64,000 nt of DNA, from contig CAWDZQ010000004.1 of assembly GCA_963807065.1 (NCBI GenBank), forward strand, positions 930,001 through 994,000, in the 5' to 3' direction. The stretch is from CAWAND01 sp963807065 (GTDB lineage: Bacteria; Chloroflexota; Anaerolineae; Anaerolineales; E44-bin32). A program made the translations under genes and the position numbers. This document shows, one piece after another, positions 51,275 through 61,106 of the stretch (position 1 is its first letter; every line of letters begins with the position of its first letter). The notes below the pieces were generated by a model. It saw nothing but the letters and a program-made list of their open reading frames with translations, made no database searches and had not been told where the DNA came from.

Positions 51275-51634
51275 CTAGGCGCAGCCTTTCATCCCAGGCG
51301 TGGCTAACCCTGTAATTCCTCGAACTCGAGCCGCAAAGATGAAGTCGTTGATGGAGAGTCCGCCAACCTTGTGCGTCCAAATGGTGATCTGGCAATAGCC
51401 CCATCCAAAACAAATGTCAGGGTGGTGGTCCATTTCTTCTGCCAGGTCGCCGACATCGTCGGCAAAATCCATCGCTTTCCCAAAATCGTCGAATTCGAAG
51501 CGCTTCTCGAGTTGGTGGGCTTCCACCACCGCCCAGCCATGGCCCAGCTCCAGGGTTAGGCTTTGTAGTTCATCTCCGGTCACCGGGCCGGTCATCTCCT
51601 TCGCAGGCATTGGCTCTTTTTCGGCGAGACTCAT
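51275..51634 (-). CDS. phhB: Pterin-4a-carbinolamine dehydratase
   Basis: 119 residues from the ATG at 51634, with GGAGGT upstream. The active-site pattern EEMDHHPDICFGWGYCQITI, then WTHKVGGLSINDF, carries the conserved His-His-Pro and later His. It dehydrates carbinolamine pterin, normally to recycle tetrahydrobiopterin or for molybdopterin/folate salvage. It follows the mmuM-metF fusion by 87 bases and may share its transcript. Confidence 0.92.
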   Translation of the reverse strand: MSLAEKEPMPAKEMTGPVTGDELQSLTLELGHGWAVVEAHQLEKRFEFDDFGKAMDFADDVGDLAEEMDHHPDICFGWGYCQITIWTHKVGGLSINDFIFAARVRGITGLATPGMKGCA

Positions 51635-51720
51635 GATCCACCTCCATGGGGGCACGTCGGCGGCACTATGGTTTGATTCTAACAAGGCCGTTGGAAGCAG
51701 GCATCGCCTCAGCGAGCCGG

Positions 51721-53592
51721 TCAGGTGGCGGGGGACTTGGCCCGGATGGCGTCGATGATCTCGGCTGCCAGCTCGTAGCGCCCGAAGGGGGGCATCAGGT
51801 ACGCACCCTGCACAACGCCGCGGAGCAACTCCAGCAGTTCGACGGCAATCCGAATCCCTTCTCGCGACGCTCGCTCGCCGCTGGCGTTGATTCGAATGCG
51901 AATCGCTTCCGGGATTCGAATCCCTGGGACTTCATTGTGGAGGAAAGACGCATGGCGACTGCTGTACAACGGGAGCATCCCCACCAGAATGGGGATCCCG
52001 GGTTCACCGTGGCGCGCCTTGTAGGCTTCCAGGAATGCGCGGACGACCTCAGGTTCGTAGATGGGCTGGGTCAGGGCGAAGTCGGCGCCGGCGTCGATCT
52101 TCTTCCGCAGCAAGCGGATCTCATGCTCGAGATCCTGTGCGCCCGGATTGAGGGCGCAGCCGACGAAGAACGAGGTCGCTCCCCCGATGTCCGCCCCGGC
52201 GTGATCCACACCGGCGTTGAACCTGTGTTTGACGAGTTTGATCAGGCCGGTGGGCACCAGATCGTAGTTGTCCATGGCCTCCGGGTAATCGCCCACCGCC
52301 GTCGGGTCGCCCATAACGACAAACACATTGCGCACCCCCAGGGCATGGGCCGCCAGCAGGTCGCCCTGGACGCGAAGGAGATTGCGCCCCCGGGTGGGGA
52401 AGTGCAGCACGGTTTCGATGTCCACCTGATGTTGGATGAGTTGGCACACGGCCCAGGGACTCATGCGCATTCGGGCCATTGGGCTGTCGGCGACATTGAT
52501 GACATCTGCCCCCGCTTCAGCCAGCATGTGGGCTCCGGCGAGCACCTTGTGGGTGGAGAAGCCGCGCGGGGGATCCATCTCCACGGAAAGGACGAACGCC
52601 TTCTGCCCTAGTTTGGTGGCGAACTGGGTAGGCTCACTGGCTTCGGGGAGGTGCCCGTCGGCCGGGGACTGGATCTCCAAGACACTGCTCTCGCTCAGGC
52701 CAATCTTCGGGTCGTCGAGCGCTGCGCGCATGGCGGCGATGTGCTCGGGGGTCGTGCCACAGCAGCCGCCGATGACCACCGCACCGGCCCGCCGCAGGGC
52801 CACGGCGTATTCTCCGAAGTAGTCGGCCGTGGCCGGGTACATGATGCGATCCGCCACGCGTTCCGGCCAACCGGCGTTGGGCATAACCGCCAACGGCGTG
52901 CCGGGGACCGCCTGGCGCATCTGTTCGACAAGCCGAAGGAGCTGGGCGGGGCCGCCCGAGCAGTTGGCGCCGATGACGTCGGCGCCGGCGTCCAGTAGCT
53001 TGGAGGCGACCCGCTGTGCGGTGTCTCCCAAGAGCGTGCGGTCATCCCGGGTGAAGGTCATCATGGCCACCACAGGCAGATCACATACCTGTCGGGTGGA
53101 CTTGACCGCCTCGACGATCTCGTAAACGTCACTATGGGTTTCGAGGATGATCAGATCCGCCCCGGCCTCGGAAAGGGCGCCAATTTGTTCGGCGAAGACA
53201 GCTGCCGCCTGGTCCGGCTGCACGCGTCCGAAAGGTGCCAGGCGCACGCCCAGCGGCCCCACGCTTCCGGCGATCAGGATCTCATGGTCGGCCGCGTCGG
53301 CGGCGCGGCGTGCCAGAGCGACGGCGGCGGCGTTGATCTCCGCCACCTGCTCCTCCAACCCGTGATGTGCCAACTTGAAGCGGTTGGCGCCAAAGGTGTT
53401 GGTCTCGAGAATCTGAGCACCGGCGCCGGCGTAGTCCCGATGGATAGCCAGCACCAGTTCGGGATCGATCCGGTTGAGCTCGTCGAAGCAGACGTCAAAA
53501 CGTTCACCGCTGGAATGCAGCATGGTGCCCATCGCGCCGTCCGCCAGGATGGGTTCCCCGGCCGCGAGCCATGTCCTGAACGCATTCGGCAT
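51721..53592 (-). CDS. Bifunctional homocysteine S-methyltransferase/methylenetetrahydrofolate reductase
   Basis: 623 residues from the ATG at 53592, with GAGGAA upstream. Residues 1-300 are the homocysteine methyltransferase domain (ILADGAMGTML; zinc ligands in IGANCSGGP and GGCCGTTPEHI). Residues 330-620 are a MetF-type FAD reductase (VLSVEMDPPRGFSTHKVLAG; NVFVVMGDP; FALTQPIYEPEV). This YitJ-like fusion passes a methyl group from folate to homocysteine. It follows metE by 28 bases under the SAM-I riboswitch. Confidence 0.93.
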   Translation of the reverse strand: MPNAFRTWLAAGEPILADGAMGTMLHSSGERFDVCFDELNRIDPELVLAIHRDYAGAGAQILETNTFGANRFKLAHHGLEEQVAEINAAAVALARRAADAADHEILIAGSVGPLGVRLAPFGRVQPDQAAAVFAEQIGALSEAGADLIILETHSDVYEIVEAVKSTRQVCDLPVVAMMTFTRDDRTLLGDTAQRVASKLLDAGADVIGANCSGGPAQLLRLVEQMRQAVPGTPLAVMPNAGWPERVADRIMYPATADYFGEYAVALRRAGAVVIGGCCGTTPEHIAAMRAALDDPKIGLSESSVLEIQSPADGHLPEASEPTQFATKLGQKAFVLSVEMDPPRGFSTHKVLAGAHMLAEAGADVINVADSPMARMRMSPWAVCQLIQHQVDIETVLHFPTRGRNLLRVQGDLLAAHALGVRNVFVVMGDPTAVGDYPEAMDNYDLVPTGLIKLVKHRFNAGVDHAGADIGGATSFFVGCALNPGAQDLEHEIRLLRKKIDAGADFALTQPIYEPEVVRAFLEAYKARHGEPGIPILVGMLPLYSSRHASFLHNEVPGIRIPEAIRIRINASGERASREGIRIAVELLELLRGVVQGAYLMPPFGRYELAAEIIDAIRAKSPAT

Positions 53593-53620
53593 GCCGTCGT
53601 TCCTCAACCTTTGATGGCGC

Positions 53621-55882
53621 CTAGCGCCCGTTGATACCGGACGCCACTCGGGTTTCGCCCGCCTCGGCTCGCACGGTCTCCACGGCTTCCACGATGTGTG
53701 CCAAGGAAGGGATGACCTCTTTCCAGCCGCGGGTCTTCAACCCACAATCGGGGTTGATCCAGATGCGCTCCGCCGGGAGGTGGCGCAGGTACATGCGGAG
53801 CTTGTCGATGACCTGCTGTCGATCGGCGATCACCGGGCTGTGCACGTCGTAGACCCCCGGGCCGACCTCGCGGCCGTAGTCGAATTCGGCCAACTCGCGG
53901 AGAGTCTCGTCATCGCTGCGGGCGTTTTCGATGGAGATCACGTCGGCGTTCAGCCGGTCGATGGCGTCGAGGATGTCACCGAACTCCGCGTAGCACATGT
54001 GCGTATGGATCTGGGTGCCAGACCGAGCACCCCCGGTGGCGAGCCGGAAGGAGTCCACGGCCCAGTCAAGGTAGATGTGCCAGCGATCCGGCTTGAAGGG
54101 CAGGCCCTCGCGCAGGGCGGGTTCGTCGACCTGGATCACGCGGGCGCCGGCGGCCTCAAGGTCGGCGATCTCGTCCCGCAAAGCGAGCGCCAATTGGTAG
54201 GCGACGTCACCCGGCGGCACGTCGACGCGTGGGAAGGACCAGTTTAGGATCGTCACCGGCCCGGTCAGCATCCCCTTGACCGGCTTGGTGGTAAACGCCT
54301 GGGCCCGGGCAAATTCGCGCACCGTCATCGGGGCTGGTCGACTGACATCGGCGTAGATAACCGGCGGCCGAACATAGCGGCTGCCATAGCTTTGAACCCA
54401 GCCGTTTTCAGTGAAAGCGAAGCCGGTGAGCTTCTGTGCAAAGTACTCGACCATGTCGGACCGCTCGAATTCGCCGTGGACCAGCACGTCAAGCCCGAGC
54501 CCTTCCTGGATGCCGATGGTATAGGCGATCCAGGCGTCGACTTTGTCCTCGTATTCCTCCTGGGTGAGCTCTCCCTTCTTGAACATGGAACGCAGGCGGC
54601 GGATCTCCGTCGTCTGCGGAAAGGAGCCGATGGTGGTCGTGGGGAAGAGGGGGAGCTTGATCTGTTGGGGCCGGCGAGCCAGATAGTCCTCGGAGCGGAG
54701 GAAATCCGCATCGCTCAAGGCGGCCAGTCGTTTGGCCACACGGGCGTCATCTGGGGCGAAGGCCTTGAACGCCACCCAGCGGGCGTCGAGCGACTTGAGC
54801 TCTTCATCCGTCGGACCCTTGCCGAGCAGCGCGATTTCCTCGAGTTTTTCATTGGCGAAGGCGAGCACATCGCGCAGTTGGGAGGGCAGCGACGGTTCCG
54901 CCGCTACGGTGTAAGGCACGAACTGAAGCGACGAAGAGGCGCTCACACGCAGGAGTTCGGCCGAGCCGGAAAGCTCGGTCAGGGTGGCCAGGGCGGCCTC
55001 CGGGTGCATCCGCCAGATGTTGCGTCCGTCGACGATTCCGGCCGCCAAAATCTTGTCCTGGGGCCAGGTGGAGGCCTTGATTCGGTCGAGGTTGTCGCCG
55101 TGGGTCAGATCCAGGGTCAGGATCTGCACCGGAAGGGACAGCGCACCTGCAAAAGCCTCGCCAAGGTCGTCGAAGTAGGTCACGAGGTTGATCGGCAAGC
55201 CGGCTTTGGCCAACGTGCGGCATGCGGCCTCCACCTGGGCAGCAAGCTTAGGCCCGTCGCCGAGCACAAGCACCGGCTCGTGGAGCTGGACTTCTGGCAC
55301 TCCGAGCGCCTTCAACTGCCCGAGAAGCTGGCTGTAAACCGGCAACAGCGATTGCAGGGCGGTTGGAAAATCTTGGCTCAGCCGCGCCAGCCGCAGGAAG
55401 GTGACCGGGCCAAGGACGATCGGCACGGCGCGCTCACCGAGCACGGACTGTGCCCGCTTAACGGTGTCCAGGAAATCATCAAAGTGCGCGGCGGGCGTCA
55501 GCCCGGCCTCAATTTCCGGCACAAGATAGTGGTAGTTGGTGTCGAACCACTTGGTAAGCTCCAAGGCCGGGACGCCTTCGGCACCGCGCGCCATGGCGAA
55601 ATACTGCTCGAGCCCCTGAAGATCCTGGTAGCGGGCAGGAATCAAGCCCAGCCGAACCGTCCAGTCGAGCACGTGGTCATAAAGCGTGCTGTCGCCCACG
55701 CCCACGAAATCGATCCCGGCTTCGCGTTGGGTTGTCCACGCTTCGTGTTCCACCCGGTGCAGCGTCTCGATCAGTTCCTCGTCGCCCAGTTTGCCCTTCC
55801 AAAAGCTTTCCAGGGCGCGCTTCATCTCACGCTGCGTGCCAATCCGCGGGTAACCAACCGTCTGTGTCTTGTACGAACCCAT
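53621..55882 (-). CDS. metE: Cobalamin-independent methionine synthase
   Basis: 753 residues from the ATG at 55882, with AAAGGAG six bases before. It transfers the methyl of 5-methyltetrahydrofolate (polyglutamate) to homocysteine. The N-terminal half begins VGYPRIGTQREMKRALESFW. Zinc ligands appear in HTHMCYAEFGD (His and Cys) and in WINPDCGLKTRGW (Cys); LPLFPTTTIGSFPQTTEIRR is also diagnostic. It is directly controlled by the SAM-I riboswitch upstream. Confidence 0.95.
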   Translation of the reverse strand: MGSYKTQTVGYPRIGTQREMKRALESFWKGKLGDEELIETLHRVEHEAWTTQREAGIDFVGVGDSTLYDHVLDWTVRLGLIPARYQDLQGLEQYFAMARGAEGVPALELTKWFDTNYHYLVPEIEAGLTPAAHFDDFLDTVKRAQSVLGERAVPIVLGPVTFLRLARLSQDFPTALQSLLPVYSQLLGQLKALGVPEVQLHEPVLVLGDGPKLAAQVEAACRTLAKAGLPINLVTYFDDLGEAFAGALSLPVQILTLDLTHGDNLDRIKASTWPQDKILAAGIVDGRNIWRMHPEAALATLTELSGSAELLRVSASSSLQFVPYTVAAEPSLPSQLRDVLAFANEKLEEIALLGKGPTDEELKSLDARWVAFKAFAPDDARVAKRLAALSDADFLRSEDYLARRPQQIKLPLFPTTTIGSFPQTTEIRRLRSMFKKGELTQEEYEDKVDAWIAYTIGIQEGLGLDVLVHGEFERSDMVEYFAQKLTGFAFTENGWVQSYGSRYVRPPVIYADVSRPAPMTVREFARAQAFTTKPVKGMLTGPVTILNWSFPRVDVPPGDVAYQLALALRDEIADLEAAGARVIQVDEPALREGLPFKPDRWHIYLDWAVDSFRLATGGARSGTQIHTHMCYAEFGDILDAIDRLNADVISIENARSDDETLRELAEFDYGREVGPGVYDVHSPVIADRQQVIDKLRMYLRHLPAERIWINPDCGLKTRGWKEVIPSLAHIVEAVETVRAEAGETRVASGINGR

Positions 55883-55955
55883 GCCTTCTCCTTTGTTCAC
55901 TCACGGCCACTTCGATCAGCCGAGTCGTGCCTCCCAAGATGATTCTGTCTGGCGC

Positions 55956-56118
55956 AAAAAAAGGCCCCTCCGGAAGAAGAGGCCTTGTACGACGTGGGCT
56001 CAATGCTCATCTTCCAGAAGCTCTCAGCTTCTGCCGGAGTTGGCACCTTCTGTCGGGCTGGCTGCCCAACAGAGGTTGCCGAGGCTTCACGGGGCCGGTC
56101 CCTCCACCTCTCTGGATG
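55956..56118 (-). promoter_or_regulatory. SAM-I riboswitch (S-box) with terminator
   Basis: The aptamer spans 56118 to 56006 on the minus strand. P1 pairs CTCATC with GATGAG; the core shows AGAGAGGTGGAGGGACCGGC, then AGCCTCGGCAACC and GGTGCCAACTCCGGCAG, the hallmarks of class I. The expression platform is an intrinsic terminator (AAGGCCTC with GAGGGGCCTT and seven T, 55987-55956). High SAM should stop transcription before metE and the mmuM-metF fusion. Confidence 0.96.
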
Positions 56119-56167
56119 AGTGTCCTGGCGCCGAGGCGCCGGTGCACTGTTTTCTATTGTGGAGCGA

Positions 56168-56197
56168 AGTCTACCATGGCCTCCGTGGGCGTGTCAA
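56168..56197 (-). promoter_or_regulatory. Promoter of the metE operon
   Basis: On the minus strand TTGACA (56197-56192), an 18-base spacer and TAGACT (56173-56168). Predicted start is near 56161, about 43 bases ahead of the aptamer. Confidence 0.8.
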
Positions 56198-56388
56198 TCG
56201 GAGCGAAGGGCTGTGCTCGTCGTGCAGGCGCGCGGGCCGAGGTTCTGGTCGCACAGCGAGAGCAGTTGCCAACTTTCGCCCACAAATGTGGCAGAATTCA
56301 CAATGCAACTACCGATGGCGACTGTACGATGTTTCGAGCGACGAGGGATGCGTCCCCGGCAGGGGGATATCCCGAGGGAGAACCTCTC

Positions 56389-57612
56389 ATGAAGGCCAGC
56401 CGAATATTGCGATGGTCGACGGTCATCAAACTGGCGTTGGCACCGGTGATTCTGGTCGCCCTGTTTCTGGTGGCCCAGGTCGTTTGGGGGCTCCTGGTCT
56501 ATCCCCCGGAGTATGTTTTTCGTGTGCTGAGGTGGGGCCAATCAGATGCTTTCGACTGGCAGAAATTCCCGTCACACACTCTGACAGCGGCGTCCAACTC
56601 CTACAGCTTCGATTTGGCCGAGGATCCGACGGTTCCCGCCAGGCTGGCCGAACTGGCGGGCGTCGAAGACTGGGACGCCTTCTTGGAGCAGAACCAAACG
56701 CAGGCCTTTCTGGTCATCCGAGACGGGCGGATCGTCTACCAGGGCTATTTCAACGACACGCGCCCCAATTCGACATTGACCTCTTTTTCGGTGGCCAAGT
56801 CCTTCACGTCGGCCCTGATTGGGATCGCGGTCGGGGAGGGGGCGATCCAGAGCGTCAACGATCCGATCACCGAATACCTGCCCGAACTGGCGGCTCGGGA
56901 CGCGAGGTTCGACCAGATCACCATTCGTGACCTGTTGCGAATGGCCTCCGGTCTTGAATACCAGGAAATGCGGTTCCCGGGTCTCAACGGCGACGATCCG
57001 CTCACAACCTACTATCCCGATCAGCGATGGCTGGGGTTGAACAACACCCACATTGCGGAACCGCCGGCGCAGCACTTCCTCTACAACAAGTACCATCCGC
57101 AGCTCCTGGGCATGATCCTGGAAAGAGCCACCGGGATGTCGGTCACAGGCTACCTCCAGGCGAAGCTGTGGACGCCGCTTGGGATGGCCTATGATGGTTC
57201 CTGGAGCACCGACAGCCTCGAAAGCGACTTCGAAAAGATGGAAACGGGAGTCAACGCGCGGGCGGTCGATTTCGCCAAATTGGGCCAACTCTACCTTCAA
57301 GGCGGGGTTTGGCAGGGAGAACAACTGGTGCCGGAGTTGTGGGTGGCCGACTCCACCCAGCCATGGCCCGTTGACCGACCCGACTATTATCCGACCTCAA
57401 TTGCCGGACAACTCGGCGGAGGATACTACGGCTACATGTGGTGGGGCTTCCTGAGGCCGGATGGCTACGATTTCTCCGCCGCTGGCGACAAGGGCCAGTA
57501 TATCTACGTCAGCCCTGCCGGGCAGTTGGTGATCGTTCGGAATGGCACGGACTACGGCATCCCTCCTTCGGAGTGGTGGAGCCTCTTCTACCGCTTTGCC
57601 ACCGATGCGTAA
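56389..57612 (+). CDS. Serine hydrolase of the beta-lactamase/class C family
   Basis: 407 residues from the ATG at 56389, with GAGGGAG nine bases upstream. One membrane helix (about 15-38) anchors it with the domain outside. The nucleophile motif is FSVAKSF (SxxK), the YxN-like position reads LYNKYHPQLLG, and a late GDKGQYIYVSPAGQL stands where class C enzymes have KTG. Likely an esterase or D-aminopeptidase-like enzyme; beta-lactam cleavage is not implied. It is divergent from the metE promoter. Confidence 0.87.
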   Translation: MKASRILRWSTVIKLALAPVILVALFLVAQVVWGLLVYPPEYVFRVLRWGQSDAFDWQKFPSHTLTAASNSYSFDLAEDPTVPARLAELAGVEDWDAFLEQNQTQAFLVIRDGRIVYQGYFNDTRPNSTLTSFSVAKSFTSALIGIAVGEGAIQSVNDPITEYLPELAARDARFDQITIRDLLRMASGLEYQEMRFPGLNGDDPLTTYYPDQRWLGLNNTHIAEPPAQHFLYNKYHPQLLGMILERATGMSVTGYLQAKLWTPLGMAYDGSWSTDSLESDFEKMETGVNARAVDFAKLGQLYLQGGVWQGEQLVPELWVADSTQPWPVDRPDYYPTSIAGQLGGGYYGYMWWGFLRPDGYDFSAAGDKGQYIYVSPAGQLVIVRNGTDYGIPPSEWWSLFYRFATDA

Positions 57613-57676
57613 TCGTGGCATATTCACAGGATGCAGATCCATCGGGGGCTGAGATTCCCGGTTGCTGGGCCCACAG

Positions 57677-58222
57677 GTGAGTGACCGGCCGCCCACAGCC
57701 AATGAGGCAGCCCTGGTCGTCCTCGTGCCCGAGGTCGAGAGCCTGGTCGGCAAGTTTCGATTGGCCCACGACCCATCGGCGGCGCTTGGCGTGCCAGCTC
57801 ATGTCACGATCAACTATCCGTTTGTGCCTTCCACGCGCGATGGTGCGGAGTTGGACAAGAAGCTGGGGAAGTTGTTTGGGGAGGTCGCGCCGTTTGACTT
57901 CAGTTTCCGACGGATCGGCAGGTTCCCCCATCAACTCTATCTTCCGCCAGAGCCGGCCGCGCCTTTCCGGCAGCTGATCGAGCGCGTGGCCGCAGCCTTT
58001 CCCGAATCGCCGCCGTACGGCGGGATCTATCACGACGTGGTCCCGCACCTCACCGTGGCCGACTCCGAGGATGAGGCCGTGCTGGATTGGGTGGAGGCTG
58101 AGCTGGCGCCATTGCTCAAGCTGCGTCTTCCCGTCCAGAGTCGAGCAGACAAGGTGTGGCTGATAGACAACTCGAGCGGGCGATGGCAGCATCGGTCGGC
58201 TTTTCCACTCAGGGCAGGCTAG
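57677..58222 (+). CDS. 2H phosphoesterase (2'-5' RNA ligase-like)
   Basis: 181 residues if started at the GTG at 57677; a TTG at 57662 is also open. Two HxT motifs, AHVTINYPFVP and PHLTVADSEDE, define the LigT-like 2H phosphoesterase fold, which acts on 2',3'-cyclic phosphates. The physiological substrate is unknown. A following gap of 91 bases carries a TTGGCC/GGCCAA hairpin before the next gene. Confidence 0.85.
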   Translation: MSDRPPTANEAALVVLVPEVESLVGKFRLAHDPSAALGVPAHVTINYPFVPSTRDGAELDKKLGKLFGEVAPFDFSFRRIGRFPHQLYLPPEPAAPFRQLIERVAAAFPESPPYGGIYHDVVPHLTVADSEDEAVLDWVEAELAPLLKLRLPVQSRADKVWLIDNSSGRWQHRSAFPLRAG

Positions 58223-58313
58223 GCTGGGTCCTTCTTCTAACTGAGCACACCACTTCGACACCACACTGCCGGATTGGCCACCCACATCGGCCAACCAAGC
58301 ACAGGAGGCTTCG

Positions 58314-58823
58314 ATGTCAGATTTTGCCCAGTTGGTATCGGGCTGGGAGACCTTCTATCTCCTCACGGGAACAGCGGCGGCGACTCTGATCGGGCTCCTC
58401 TTCGTGGCTATCTCCGTCGGCAGAGAGGCCGTCGAAGCTAAAGCGACCCGGGATTTGGCCCTGTTCGGCGCCCTGACATTCAACTGCTTCTTCTACGTCC
58501 TCGTGATCTCAATCCTGTTTCTGATCCCAGATCTCAACCGCGTGTGGCTTGGCCTACCGCTGACGTTTCTAGGTGGGTTGGCGCTCATCGGGGCGCTGGT
58601 TCAATGGCGTCAGGCAAGGATCATTCCATCAGACCACCTCGGAACTCGGGTCTCAAGCCGGTTTGGCGTGCCGGTCCTGTCCCTGCTGCTCATTGTGGCC
58701 ATTGGGCTTTTAACCTTGCTGGGCGTAGATGGGGCTTTGTACGGGCTGGTGGTGGCGGTCATCCTGCTGCTGGCCTCGGCCTCACAGAATGCCTGGGCGC
58801 TGTTGATGCTGGAGCGGGCCTGA
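58314..58823 (+). CDS. Small four-helix membrane protein, unrecognised
   Basis: 169 residues. Helices are visible at FYLLTGTAAATLIGLLFVAI, LFGALTFNCFFYVLVISILF, GLPLTFLGGLALIGALVQW and VLSLLLIVAIGLLTLLGVDG plus LYGLVVAVILLLASASQNAW. GGAGG lies ahead of the ATG. No motif ties it to a known transporter or enzyme. It stands alone between the phosphoesterase and a convergent regulator gene. Confidence 0.65.
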   Translation: MSDFAQLVSGWETFYLLTGTAAATLIGLLFVAISVGREAVEAKATRDLALFGALTFNCFFYVLVISILFLIPDLNRVWLGLPLTFLGGLALIGALVQWRQARIIPSDHLGTRVSSRFGVPVLSLLLIVAIGLLTLLGVDGALYGLVVAVILLLASASQNAWALLMLERA

Positions 58824-58896
58824 GCCCCCACCGGGCGGCTGGCGCGCCGGGTGGTCATCCAGCTCTTTGTGAAGTTCGGCGCAAATTGGTCGATGG

Positions 58897-60198
58897 TTAT
58901 GGGGATGCCGAGCGCTGGTCTGGGGGAAATATGGACGCGCCGGTGGGGAGATCAGGCAGCGCGCGGTCTGCCTGCGGGTTCCGAATCAACGGATGTTCTT
59001 CCGGCTCGGAATGGCAGTTGGAACTCATCCAAAAGCCTTGGTCGACGTGCAAACCATTGGACGCACCCAGGGGCTGGGTGTCGGCCGGCCGTCGCCCGTT
59101 GGTGTGTCCAGGTTCTTTTCCGTTGGCGCCTCCGGCGGCCTGGTGGTCGGGCGGCTGGACCAGAATAACACCCTCCGGAGGGCGGATCTTGCCCAGTTGG
59201 GCTCGCAGCGGATTGAGCAGGTCGTAGTAACGGCTCAGCTCGCCAAGCGCGTCCGGGTCTGGAGGATTCGCGTTGTAGATCGCCTTCAAGAGCTCCTCGC
59301 GTTCAGCCCAGGCGCCGGCCGCTTCCAGGGCAGACGGCCCGGTGCGCTCGATCAAGTAGGCGTACACGCCATCCCCGCTGGAAAGCGCGAACTCATATTC
59401 ACCCAACAACTGCCCCGGCTCACTCTCGGCCCAATGTTGGCAGTCCTCTTCCACAAACCCGGCACGCGAAGATGCCAGCGCCCAGCTGTCGGCATCCGTT
59501 GGTCGGTGGCGACTCTGGCGTGCAATGGCCCGCTCGCGAAGTTCGAGCCGTTCCATGATGGCCACCACGATCTCCCAGGCAGCGGCTTCGTTGCCTTTGA
59601 TGGTGCGCTGGTACTCATCCGCGGCTTGCCGTAACAGGTCCTGTTTCTGCGCCAGGCTCAGGCGTTCAGAGCTGGAGGCGTGGGAAGCTGCGCCTTCGTA
59701 CTGGGCGCGGGCACGGCGGATTTCTGCCAGGTACAGCTTCACCTGCACCACAGCCCGCCGGGCGTCGAGCTCAAGGCTGCTCCGGCTGTGTTCCCTGCTG
59801 GGTTTGGGAGGATTCATGACCAGGCTTTGGACCGTGTCGACGAGATGGCGATTGGGGACGGGTTTGGTTAGATAAGCGTCGGCCCCGGCGTCGATGGCCT
59901 CATCAATGTCCTGGGGGGTGTTTTTGGCGGAGACCACCACGATGGGGACGTGGGGGGTGGTCAACTCTTGCCGGAGATAGCGGCAGAACTCCAGGCCGGA
60001 GGCGTTGGGCATCATCAGGTCGAGCAGGATGACGTTCGGTGGGTCGGCTTCCAAACTCCGAATGCCGTCCACGACTGTCTCAGCTACCTTTGTTTCATAG
60101 CCCTCGAAGCCGAACAGCGTGCCGAACAGTTCGGCAATGATCGGATCATCCTCGAGGATCAGCAAACGTGGTGGGCTTTCTGGCATACGGGTGTCCAT
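58897..60198 (-). CDS. Response regulator with receiver domain and unknown helical C-terminus
   Basis: 433 residues from the ATG at 60198 (an ATG at 60186 is possible), behind GGGAGGGAG. The receiver domain holds LLILEDDPIIAELF, the phospho-acceptor in VILLDLMMPNASG and the Lys in YLTKPVPN. After residue 130 come helices with KQDLLRQAADEYQRTIKGNE and a Gly/Pro/Asn-rich tail with no DNA-binding or enzyme motif. It may signal through protein contact. No kinase is adjacent; the kinase at 12 kb is of another type. Confidence 0.83.
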   Translation of the reverse strand: MDTRMPESPPRLLILEDDPIIAELFGTLFGFEGYETKVAETVVDGIRSLEADPPNVILLDLMMPNASGLEFCRYLRQELTTPHVPIVVVSAKNTPQDIDEAIDAGADAYLTKPVPNRHLVDTVQSLVMNPPKPSREHSRSSLELDARRAVVQVKLYLAEIRRARAQYEGAASHASSSERLSLAQKQDLLRQAADEYQRTIKGNEAAAWEIVVAIMERLELRERAIARQSRHRPTDADSWALASSRAGFVEEDCQHWAESEPGQLLGEYEFALSSGDGVYAYLIERTGPSALEAAGAWAEREELLKAIYNANPPDPDALGELSRYYDLLNPLRAQLGKIRPPEGVILVQPPDHQAAGGANGKEPGHTNGRRPADTQPLGASNGLHVDQGFWMSSNCHSEPEEHPLIRNPQADRALPDLPTGASIFPPDQRSASP

Positions 60199-60389
60199 CT
60201 CCCTCCCTGGAGTGGCCCTCCGGTACCTTCTTCCAGTATAGGGAAGGCCCACCCCATTTGTGTCTTACGGACACCTTACAAAATGCCGCTGCGTGGCGCG
60301 GGTTGGCCTCCTACAGCGGTTGTGGCACAATTCGAGATCGGCCAGATGGATGGCCATCTTGCCCGAATGAGATCGAAAGGTAGCTCCCG

Positions 60390-61106
60390 TTGGTCTTTGA
60401 CATGATCGCCTTCGACGCCGATGACACGCTATGGGTGAATGAGCCGCTCTACCGCATGGGCAGAGAGCGGTTCAGCGGCTTGATGGCGAAGTACGGTCCG
60501 ATCGAAGATCTCAACCGGCTGGCCGATCGGGTTGAGATAGACAACCTGAGATACTATGGCTACGGCGCCGTGAGCTTTGTGATCTCCTTGATCGAATCAG
60601 CCATCAGGTGGACCGAGGGCAAGGTCTCGGCTGCTGATATTCAGGGGTTGATTGACCTTTCTAAAGAGATGATCGAAGCCGATCTTCCCCTGTTGGAGGG
60701 GGTAGAAAGCACCGTCTCCAGCCTGGCGGCCAAGTATCCGCTGATGTTAATCACCAAGGGCGATTTGCTGCATCAACACTTGAAGGTTGAACGATCCGGC
60801 CTGGCGGGCTACTTTGACCATGTGGAGGTCGTCAGCGAGAAATCGCCGGACACCTACGCCGCCATCTTGGCCCGCTTGGAAGTCGAGCCGGCCCGATTCC
60901 TGATGGTGGGCAACTCCATGCGATCGGATATTGCGCCGGTGCTCGAGATCGGCGCATGGGCGGCCTTTGTCCCCAACGACATGACCTGGGCGCACGAAGC
61001 GGTCGAGCCGGTGGACATGCCTCGGGAGCGATTCATCGAGCTGGAGAACATGGCTTCGCTGCCGGATCTGATCGACCAACTCAATGCCAGCGACGCCCAT
61101 GCATAG
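60390..61106 (+). CDS. HAD-superfamily hydrolase
   Basis: 238 residues from a TTG at 60390 with AAAGGTAG upstream; ATG 60402 is the alternative. Motif I is FDADDTLW, a fully active DxDxT form; motif II LMLITKGD; motif III EKSPDTYAAI; motif IV MVGNSMRSDIAPVLEIGAW. It is a probable phosphatase of YjjG type. It overlaps the DUF952 gene by 23 bases. Confidence 0.88.
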   Translation: MVFDMIAFDADDTLWVNEPLYRMGRERFSGLMAKYGPIEDLNRLADRVEIDNLRYYGYGAVSFVISLIESAIRWTEGKVSAADIQGLIDLSKEMIEADLPLLEGVESTVSSLAAKYPLMLITKGDLLHQHLKVERSGLAGYFDHVEVVSEKSPDTYAAILARLEVEPARFLMVGNSMRSDIAPVLEIGAWAAFVPNDMTWAHEAVEPVDMPRERFIELENMASLPDLIDQLNASDAHA

